A stretch of 64,000 nucleotides of DNA, from positions 68,475 through 132,474 of the forward strand of contig MPNW01000181.1 in NCBI GenBank assembly GCA_011800805.1, in the 5' to 3' direction. The DNA is from Hirudo medicinalis (Eukaryota > Annelida > Clitellata > Hirudinida > Hirudinidae). The notes below the pieces were generated by a model. That model was not told where the DNA came from and ran no database searches. It saw nothing but the letters and a program-made list of their open reading frames with translations. This document shows positions 10,996 through 21,400 of this stretch, piece by piece; positions within the stretch are counted from its first letter, which is position 1, and the number at the start of each line of letters is the position of its first letter. The translations under genes were made by a program, and so were the position numbers.

Positions 10996-13918
10996 TTAGG
11001 AGTGGAACACATGAAGTATCTCTTTAATTGGAGCTCTGAAAAAACATTATTGAGTCAGTGTTTTTAAAATCAAGTCGTTATGCCAAAACAAATTGGCTAT
11101 TTATCAACAGTAACCAAACATAAAACAAAGGAAATATTACTCTTAAAAATAAAATATTATATTGATATTAAATTAACCTAACAATTGTGTAACAAATAAT
11201 TATTGCAAATCACAATCACCTGCAGATCGGGCATGCTTCCTGGTTGACAATGAGTGACCACGAGCACGAGGAACAAGTTAGAAGGTGTCGACAGGGGCAC
11301 AACAGAGTATCCCTTTCGGCATCCATGCAGATGGCGCATTCCCTCGAGGAGGGTGAAGAAGCAGAGCCTTTATATCAATTACGTCATTCATATTATTCTT
11401 ACTCTTATTTAGACTATCTTTTTAGTGCCTTAAATTTATGTAGCCAAATTGGATGTGAAGCCTTTTTAAATCATTCAATCAATCAATCCTTTTTTAATCA
11501 ATCAGTATGACTAGTTAGCTCGTAAACTCATAAAAAAAGAAATATTTTTCAATAAGAAATGGCAACTACTTTAGTTAACTAAATATTTATTGAATAAGAG
11601 CAAGCATAAATTTGACATTTATTGATCAGTTTATAACAATAATTTGATAATTATACTGTATTGTACTTAAGCAATTAATTAGATTAACTAATTAACTTGG
11701 TAATTAATAAATAATATTAAATAAACTTAGTTATTGGAGATCTACTATAACTAGAACTTATTGCTGGCTTACTTTCCAAGTGACCAAATTGGACGCTAGG
11801 AGTTGCAGGAGTCACAGAACTTGAGGAAAAGGACAAATTTAGACACAATGAAGCCGAAGCGGATGATGGCAGTGGATGGGACAAGTTGTCACCAGCCTTG
11901 GAACATGTTAATATCTGACCTGAACTGAATTTCTCGAGATATCCTGAATTGCGATAATGTTGTCGTGAATTTAACGTTCCATAACTGGAAAAATTCATGA
12001 AAATAAATTATTGTTAACCATCAAGATATCCACAACCAACATTACTTACGAATTATTTATTGATAACAATATCAAAGAAATTTATCAAAGAAACAGAAGT
12101 CTCACTTGCTTTTCTTAGAGCTGCCTCCTTCTCTGTGAGTGCAAATGGTTCACATTTTCTTGATATCATGATCTTTCCCATATCGCAAAGGAACCTGGAG
12201 ACTGCAATAATATGCCATAATAAATGAAATAATAAATGATATCAATAGCAGCACTTAATTAATGTCCTAACAACAACACTCCTTGCATCAAAGCAAAAAA
12301 GTTAACAATAATGACCATAAGCGATAACATCTTGTGATGAAAATGAGTTCTTGACAACCTCAACTTCAGGTATGCATAGAACAGGGTACAAGAACCTCAC
12401 CCCTAGTGTTCTCTAATACAATTAATAAAAAAACATATAAATGAAATGTCAATTAATTTTGTGGATATATGTAATGTTTCAACTTCAGGATTCTCCATAT
12501 GTTCAACAATTGAATCCAGATTCAAAGAGATTGTTCCTGAACAAATGATGGAGCTTGGAGGGCAATGAGCCTTGATTTCTGTTGATAGTTACCATGAATA
12601 TTAACAAATTAATTAAAAATTCCTATCAGCATAGAAAGAACATAATTCTTCATTAGTACTAGTTCTTAATATAAAAGAACTACTTAAAAAATCATCCTTA
12701 ACAATGTTTATATTCTTAATTCAAAACTTTTTTTCAGGCAACCATCTAAAATTCAGAAATTCCTTTAAAAAAACAAAACTTTTACATTAAGAAAGTTACA
12801 CTTAAACCAATTTACATCCCAAACAAACTTTGTAATATTGGACAAAACCTCTAAAGATGTTTCTCTTCACATTGAGGTCTTCAACAACTGACTCAAAAAT
12901 TATGTCTGAATTGTGCACAGCCAGTTTCAGACTGTCCATATAAAGGATACTACCCTGAGAGAAGCAGACCATACCATTAATTTAATAAAATATTTATAAA
13001 TCCGCTCGTGAAAGATGTAACACGAATCAGTTATTGTGTCTAGAAAATGTAACAGATATGATGAATCTCACAAACTCCAGAAAAATCAGTGCAATGCAGT
13101 TGTAAAGACAAACAAATTTATGGAAATGCATAAGATTTTGAATATTTCCAAATTGTCTGAGAAAAATTATAATAAATAACACATCAATAGCTATGTCATT
13201 ATCAAAACAACTCAGGAAATAAATCAACAAAAGTAAGAATCATTTTAAATGCATTTTACTTATTTTTAATAAAATAGTTCTTATACATACATTTCTAAAT
13301 GTATTCTGTGCCAAATATTCCACTCAATCTACCTTTCTGAATAAGAACTTTGGGAGTCCATCCTTGACAAGTTGTAACCTGTCATTTTCAATGGTCTCTC
13401 TAGCTAGGTTTAGTTTCATGGAGTTGGAGTCATGTAGTGCCACATGGTGACCATGCAGAGCCAATTCACCTAAAATCAATCATCAGTCCTACATTTGTAT
13501 ATTTATTAACTTATTTGAAACAGTTACAAATTCAGAACTATGAATGCCAGAACCTCAAAAATATTTTATATTGTCAATGTCCTTTTTGTCTTTACAAAAT
13601 ATGATTTTCATTAGTCTGAACATTCCCATAAGATCTAAAAACTGAATTATTCTTCTCTTAACTTAGTTGATCTTTCATTGACAAACACCATCTCTCACAA
13701 TTATTCGGTTTTAGAGTTGTTTTGCTGATGGTTCCTCGTACATTTCATTTATTATTATATTTCCATCAAGCAGGTAATGTCTGTCAATTGTTAGAATTTC
13801 TGATTCTTATATTATTGAAGAATTAGATTAAACTAATTTAAATAATCCGAAGCAACTTACAAGCTATTTTCGCTCCCATGGTACCACAACCGATAACTGC
13901 TACTTTCACCATCTTCAT
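10996..13918 (-). CDS. 3-hydroxyacyl-CoA dehydrogenase N-domain fused to C-terminal RING finger
   Basis: Nine exons, high to low: 13861-13918, 13333-13469, 12849-12954, 12484-12578, 12316-12412, 12106-12201, 11773-11943, 11220-11367 and 10996-11035. They encode 315 aa with all phases consistent. Residues 1-195 are a Rossmann fold of the 3HCDH_N type: VAVIGCGTMGAKIA carries GxGxxG, LHD ends the second strand (favouring NAD over NADP), and FESVVEDLNVKR follows. The catalytic HFFNP motif reads RFLYP, so the active-site His is gone, although PEVEVV keeps the Glu. The family's all-helical C-terminal domain is absent. In its place is a Ser-rich linker, then a RING (about residues 263-305) spaced C-x2-C-x11-C-x-H-x3-C-x2-C-x10-C-x2-C, and the tail CRAPIKEILHVF typical of RNF34/MIB-type E3 ligases. 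Likely role (inference): a ubiquitin ligase with an NAD(H)-binding or protein-binding pseudoenzyme module. Confidence 0.85.
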
Positions 13919-15426
13919 CAAACGTCCAAGTCAAACGGTTAAATACTTGCGGACGCCAGATATTCCATTTACCCTAAACATGCGTTTTATTTAAACCTTT
14001 ACCAGATAGTGAGTTTCGATGACGTTTCGTATTTTCACTTTCAAAATTACCATTACGAATACAGATTATGACAGCATCAATACAAGAGACGATAAAAATA
14101 ATTGCAACAAACTAAATTCTTGCTGCACTACATGCACCGGAAATACATATGTTCTGTTTTGACCAAGACTCAGACTTGTTAGAGATTTTAGACAGTGCAT
14201 GATTGAAGCATTGATATTGCATATTTCGCACCTGTACTAATATCACACGGGGAGGGGCAAATCTTTGGAAAACTTGAAAAGATTAACTTTTTTGCTTCTA
14301 GTATGGGAGTGCGCAACGCACACATTTTTGGGCCCCCACAACAAAAAAAGTATACGAATATATAAAAATATCAAGGGGCACTGACAGGGGTAAGGGGGAA
14401 CTATGTGTCATCGACGCAGCTTCTAAAATAAAGGAAACCGTCACTCCCCTTCTTCCACTGGCTATGCATTTGCCAAAAGAAGAGACTATAAAATATAAGA
14501 CTCATTTTCAAGTTTCTCCTAGATCAAGCACCTTCATACCTGCATTTCATCCGCATCGCACATGATCCTGGTAGGCGCGGGCTCAGATCAGTAACCAGGC
14601 TCCCTCGTCAAATCATCTGCCCGACGTGCGACACTGGATGGCAGATCTATAGACAGTGTTGGCCCGCAGATCTGGAATAGGCTCCCCCCTTCTATTATCA
14701 ATACTGATCCAGCCAGTTTTCCCTATGCCCTCAAAACTTTCCTATTCAGGGAAAGCTACCTCCAATATTGAAGTCGTCTGAAAGTTCTGTTTTGGATATA
14801 AGCCACTATAATCAAACTCTGTTTCATTCATTTAACTCGCTAAATAATTCATAATTTATATTTACAAAATAAAATTCGCATTTGGCTCCTCATTTTCTCA
14901 TTTCGAGCATTTTGTCGAAAGCGCTTTTCATTTCCTAATGTAACTAAATTTAAAAACATTTAACGTTCTATAGTGCCTTAAAAGTTGAGTGAAATGTTCA
15001 AAAACAAAAATTTTCAAAATGTTTTCAAATTAAGCCTATGTTTCGTAAACTCATGTTCTTCAACAATGTAAATATTTGAAGTGTTGATAGTTAAAAAAAG
15101 ATGACTCAGTTTTACAAGCTGAGCTAAAATTTTTGGTTTATTTAAAGTTTATTTACAATTGTAAATACTTTAACATTACATTTATATAATATTACTCTTC
15201 CTACTTCTATGAATCAACATATCTACATGTAATAGCCGATTGCCATATTTCGTCTTATATCCATTAACGTTAAGTCACGATAAAATTTTTAAAAATATAA
15301 AAATTAATATTTATTATATATTAATAAGCCAACAACAATAAACTTTCTGTATATAAAATTTTCTAGTTTGCTATAACTCATCTTCTGATATCTCTTTGTC
15401 TCGCGGTGTTCCGGTGACCAGAGAAA
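13919..15426. other. Divergent intergenic region between dehydrogenase-RING and FUBP-like genes
   Basis: About 1.5 kb separates two divergent start codons, so both promoters should lie here. I see no clear TATA box. The middle holds a LINE 3' remnant (14560-14771). The last 500 bp before 15427 is very AT-rich. Confidence 0.5.
14560..14771 (+). mobile_element. 3' remnant of a non-LTR retrotransposon (LINE)
   Basis: The plus strand reads an open tail that includes LDGRSIDSVGPQIWNRLPPS, then FPYALKTFLFRESY and a stop. This is the typical C-terminal end of jockey/CR1-like reverse-transcriptase polyproteins (consensus roughly SFxVxGPxxWNxLPxxx...FKxxLKxxLF). Upstream sequence stays open only briefly, so this is a 5'-truncated dead copy. 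No poly-A tail or target duplication is obvious. Confidence 0.6.
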
Positions 15427-18400
15427 ATGGCGAGTGAATCTGAATCTGTTGAACAACCTGAAACTTTTAACGATACGAAGCCAAGAGAGGTAATTGTTAA
15501 TGCTCACGCATTTTTTGTACGTATCTTTTTGGGCCGTAAAGCCCGATATTTATAAACTTGATTTAAACAGGAGGCGAATGGCAGCACCTGCATTCCGAAT
15601 GACTCTACTCAATTTTGTTTTTCAGACTAAAACCGAGGAATCTGGCAGTCTAAAGCGTTCATTTGAAGGAAATTCTGGTTAGATCAGTGCCTGTTTTAAT
15701 TTATGGACATGATAGTGAGCAGTAGATGTAATTTGCATACTAAGTTAAGTATTATTTGAGATTGAATCATGGGAAAATGAAGCGGTAAAGTTTCAATTAA
15801 ATCTAGACATGAAATGTACAATCATCGATGCATTGCTTTGTTTTAAGGTCAATCTATTTAATGACTCATAAGGTTAATTACAGTTTTATGATGTCTAACA
15901 ATTAAAACTGGAATTTATTTTTAAGACTAATTGCATACAAATTTGTATATTTCTTCATCTTTTAATTTAAAATGTGATGTCTCTAGTTGCCACAACAATT
16001 CTGTATTGCTTGTCTTTTCCTATCATGTACTACAGTTATTTTGTTGCTGTGTTCTCAAAATGTTGCATTGCTATGACATAAATTAAGCATTTTGTATTTT
16101 TGTGGAAAATGTTTATAAATTTAGATGCTATGAAGATGTGGACAACGTATTTGCCTTGATAATTTGATTTATTTGTATAAATACTAGAGATTTAAATTGG
16201 TAGATTGCTTATTTTGTTTTTGTGTGAATATAATAAAGCAAACTATTTAAAAAATGATGTACTTTTGCAAAACTTCACTCTGTAAACTTTGGAAGTTATT
16301 AGATAGAAGCCATAGAAAGACCACATCTTTACTCTTGCTTGCAAGTTTAATGTTACAAGGTCTTTAGTATCTTTTATTTCCAGTGTAGGTCGCTTACCGC
16401 ACTTTGTCCCTTACTCATTGTAAGATCTCATTTTTCTTCATGACACTTACATGTGCAAATGCAATAAGGACATTGTGTAAGATGCATCAATTTTCCTAGC
16501 TTTAGAGGTATGCCATATTAATGTAGGTGCAGAATTTTACCATAATTGCATAATGTTATGTCAGGTTCAATTTTGCATGAGTCATAAGTGTATGTGTCAT
16601 GTGGTGCTAACCTTCAGGCTAGGGAGCTGCCAATAGTATAAAAATGTGGTGTTCTTGGCTATGATTGGCTAATTAGCCTAGTTGGATGGGCTTAAGTTGG
16701 ATGGTTAAGTGAAATATAAGTGTTTAAAATCTGTAGGACTCCTTGTAGCTCCATTTCATACTGCCAAGGTGTTTGGTACACTTCAAGTAGCTGAGAGGTC
16801 TTAATGAATCTGGCTTAACTCACATTTAAATTTGTTGGACACAATAATTATTTATATGCACTACTAGAGTATCTTGTTTTTATAGCTTTATTTCAACTCA
16901 ATTCTTTTTATACAATATTTTTCTAAACCTTCTGCAGATTATCAGCCAGAGACGAAGAAGATAGCAATGTCTGAGAGTGAGTATCAGCAACTGTTGATCA
17001 TTATGGTTGTTTAGTTATGGCTTTGCAAGTATCCATATCTTTTGGATGCATTAGTTGTGCTTGCATGAAAGTGATAATGCTGAATGAGTCATTAATTGAG
17101 TAGGCTTGTAATAAGTGCGATCGATCACAAGTGCAATTGGCCGACCTTTCGAATGCCTTGTGGATCCGGGTTGGACGTAAAAACACTTTAATAATTCTAC
17201 AATTTATATAGCACCTTACCTGAGGGTTCTCCCTGGTGGTGCAGGCTGGGTTGTGGACATAACACAATGCGACTGTTGCCATTATGGCCTCATGCAGGAG
17301 AGCAAACCATTTGGCCAACCTGCAGGCCACTACTGGTCACTTTGATGCAAAAATGTCAATGGCAACAGTCCTGCACGTATGGACAGCTAAATTCCTGAGT
17401 GGGATAACATCTTATATAATGTTCATTAAGTGTTATCAAATTTATGGTTGCTTTTAGGGAAATTAAAGCATATATTAACATGTTAATTGCTGTAAATTGA
17501 GACAGTTTTAACGATTCTATAATTTCTGAGGAATTTACTATTAAGCGAAATAATATGATTATTTATGTTTGTTATGTGATTTCAGATTCTTCAAATAATG
17601 GAGGAGATGCCAGGCAAATGTAATTTTAGTTATTCTTTCAATATGTGATGTTGTGGTTATCAAAAAATAGTTGAGAAATTTAATGAACAAAAATCCCTTT
17701 GATGTGTTGGAAGTTTGGTCTAGCCTTTTGTAATTTAAAGCAAAAAAGCATGAAATAAACATCAATTCTTTTTTGTTGCATTTAGAATGGATTTTAGCAA
17801 AATTTACCTAAACACTTATCAAAAATTAATCCATGACTAATGTAGCTTATTTAGTCAGCAGACCTGGTTTGTTCCTGGCATAAATAAAGAACTTTTAGAT
17901 CATTATAAAACTTTTAGCAAACTGCTCAGATCTAATATTTATCCTAATATGATTTCAGACCAACTCCCTTGCCTTCACAGTCACCTAATCAAGTGCCTAT
18001 CAGCAACCCTCATGGACAAACAATAGAGAATATCAAGGTTCCTGATCGCATGGTTGGACTTTGTAAGTACCTTTCAATTGCATTTATAAACCATTGTAAA
18101 ACTATCCATCATATTAATAATGGGTGTTACAGATCGCATCAAGTTTAATTTAATTACATATATATTTTATAATATAAAAATATATAATTATAATGCATAT
18201 TTCAGTACAAATTATTACTTCCTCAAGTAAAAATTATGTGATTGATTTAATTTTTAGTGATAGGTAAAGGTGGAGAGCAGATTTCTAGTATACAGAATGA
18301 ATGCCAATGCAGGATACAGTTTGCACCCAGCAGTTAGTATAGTGTTGATGTTATAGTTACGTTTTAGGCTGTATTATGGCATTACAGTAAATTTACTTAA

Positions 18401-21400
18401 GTAATATGTTCTAGAATTGACATATGATTATTATGACAAATAATCAATTTTTCAATTGGATAAGTGTCATAGTTTTGCAATGGATTAATTGTTACAGAGC
18501 CAGGAAGTACGGAGAGGGAATGCTCGATCAGCGGACCTTCGGCAAATGTGGCGTGAGTGGCGTGTTCTTCCATCTTTTGAGATTAATGACTTTGGCTGCG
18601 TGCTATTTAAAGCATTGATTTTGCCACCTCAGCAGGGAGTAACTAATCTTTGCAAAGAATTATTTGTGTTATTTAAATTAGAAAATGCTACAATATTGAC
18701 ATTGTACAATGGTTGTGGTTATGAGGATAAACTTCTAAATGATTTCAAAGTGATGGAATTGTATACGCTATACTGAACCACAATTGTTTCAATGATTTAA
18801 GATGCGACGTTAGTGCACGTGTGTGCACGTACGTACGATTGTTACACGATGTGGCTAGTGGTCAGGTGGATGTAAAGATTGATAAATTGTGTCCTCTAAA
18901 AAATATAATTTGCATATGCTTTTCTCCTGCAAATAATTTCTGAGTTGCACAAATTGGCTTAGTCATGAATGTTGGTAATATCGAATTAGCATCCAACCAA
19001 TAAGCACCTTCTTTTTATTGTGGTTATGAGGACGACCAATGACATGATAAAAAGTGATAGTTTATACGCTATTCTGAACCACATTTTTATAAAAGTGCTT
19101 ATACAGGGATTGAGAGTCACGCGTGTGTTTATGTAATTGTTCTTAAAAATCTAGCTATGCTCTTGATGATCTTTCAGATGCTAACTTAATTATGATTGTG
19201 CCATTCTCAATCTCATGTTGCCTGCAGCAAGCAGTCTTAAATGAAAAAGTGTAGGTGGTTATGAGGATGACCAAGAAAGTGATGAAAAGTGATGGTGCTA
19301 TATGCTTATACGCTATTCTGAACCACCTATAACCTAGAATTATGAGATTAATGTGTAAATATTTGAATTGTTGTGGTCATGAGGACAAACATGGATATGA
19401 CTCTATAATGATGGAAATATACGCTATACTGAACCACATGTTGCGTGCAGCAGGCAGTCTTAAATGAAAAATATAGGTGGTTATGAGGACAACCAAGAAA
19501 AGTGATGAAAAATGATGTTGCTTTTTGCATATACGCTATTCTGAACCACCTATAACCTTGAATTATTAGGTTAATGTATAAATATTTGAGATGTTGTGGT
19601 CATGAGGACAAACATGGATATGACTCCATAATGATGGAAATATACGCTATACTGAACCACATATCTGTAGACTGTTAACTATTTTTTTGTTTTCTGATTG
19701 CTTGAGCTGTGCTATTATATCTGTATCATGTCTAAGATACTTGTCATGATTTTAGTCAGTGGAATATCATTTTTGACAACCATGCAACAATAAACATTTT
19801 TGCTATATTGAATCACTTATTAAACAAAATTATGAGGTGTGTCGAGCACATGATTTAATCACATTTTTATATCACAGAAAAGCTAGAAAGGTCATTGATG
19901 ACATTGTCTTCAAAAACCAGCTTGTGCTTCTGGGAGGAGATGAGGGGTACATTGACATGTACATACCTGGGAACAAAGTTGGACTCATAATTGGCAAGAA
20001 TGGAGACACCATCAAGCAGCTCCAGGTGAGAGTGATGGTGGTAGAAATTGCTGTAACATTATGCCTCCTTGATTAAGAGTGTAAGGTATCAAATAACAAA
20101 TGAGCCATAATGAATTTTGAGTTTCAAAAATTTTTCTTTCCTAAATATAGGATTTGCAGTTTTGCACAGAAATCATGTTTAACTTTTAAGTCTAAATGAA
20201 AAATTTCATATTTAGCCTTTCATGTTATTAAGTGAAAAATTGTTCATTGTCTTTATTTCAACCCAATCTCCCTGTTTCTATTTCACAGGAGAAGAGTGGA
20301 GTGAAAGTAGCTGTTATTCAGAGCAGCACTGAGCCATCCCAATTTGAGAAACCATTGAGGATTACAGGCAACAAGGCTGGTGTACAGAAAGCCAGGGAAA
20401 TGGTCCTTGAAATTCTGAATGAGCATGACAGAATTGTGAGTAGAATACATTATATACATATAAATAAATGATTCGATTATAAATGATTATATATGAAATG
20501 TCACTTCTTTTTTTAAGGGTGGTTTAAGTGCAAGGGCATCTTATGGAGGTCCCACAGGAGGTAATAAAATCAACCTTCAGATACCTGTCCCAAGAAATCT
20601 TGTTGGGATTGTGATTGGCAAAGGAGGAGAAATGATAAAGAAGATCCAGGAAGATTCTGGGGCCAAGGTCCAATTCAAGTCAGATGACATTGCTGATGAT
20701 GGTCCAGATAGAATCTGTCATGTTTATGGTTACAAGCAGAACACTGATGCTGCTAGTCAGATGATCCATGAGCTCATAAAACAAGGCATGGTGAGTTTCA
20801 AGCATATGCTTGCCAAAGAATTACATTTTACGTTCATGGAAACAACAGTTGTCAAGGGACATAATGTTATTATGATCTTAAACCTTATAGCATAGAATCA
20901 ATGGTGGTGTTAGCATGGGATTCAGATCTGGTCCGACCCCCTTTGCCAATGGTACCGTGCACAGTATACCTGCAGATAAATGTGGACTTGTCATTGGAAA
21001 AGGTAAGCTTTTACTTATACACATCAGCCAAACATGACCTCGACCTTGACTTAGGTGGAGAAAACATCAAGGAGATTAATAGAGCCTCGGGCGCCCATGC
21101 TGAATTGATCCGAGAAAATAACAACGACCCCAATGTAAAGAGATTTCGCATCCAGGGAACACCAGAGCAAATCCAAAGCTGCATCCAGCTGATCAATGAA
21201 AAGGCAGGATTGGTGAGTCTACGAATCATTTCCGTCAATGTATTGTTGTGCAATGTGTAGCTACGAAACATCAATTTGTTAGGAGAAGCTGATGAATAAT
21301 AAATTTCTTTTGACCACCATAACTTTTTTTTGAAGCCTCCTGTGATGGGTGGACCAGTCTATGGTGGGCTCCAAGGACCAGGTGTGCCTTCAATGATTGC

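Noticed and set aside
19790..19820. Possible seventh snoRNA (GCTATATTGAATCAC)
   Set aside because: Only the 3' part resembles the family. Box D is changed to TTGA and no matching 5' stem or box C is found, so it is treated as a relic.
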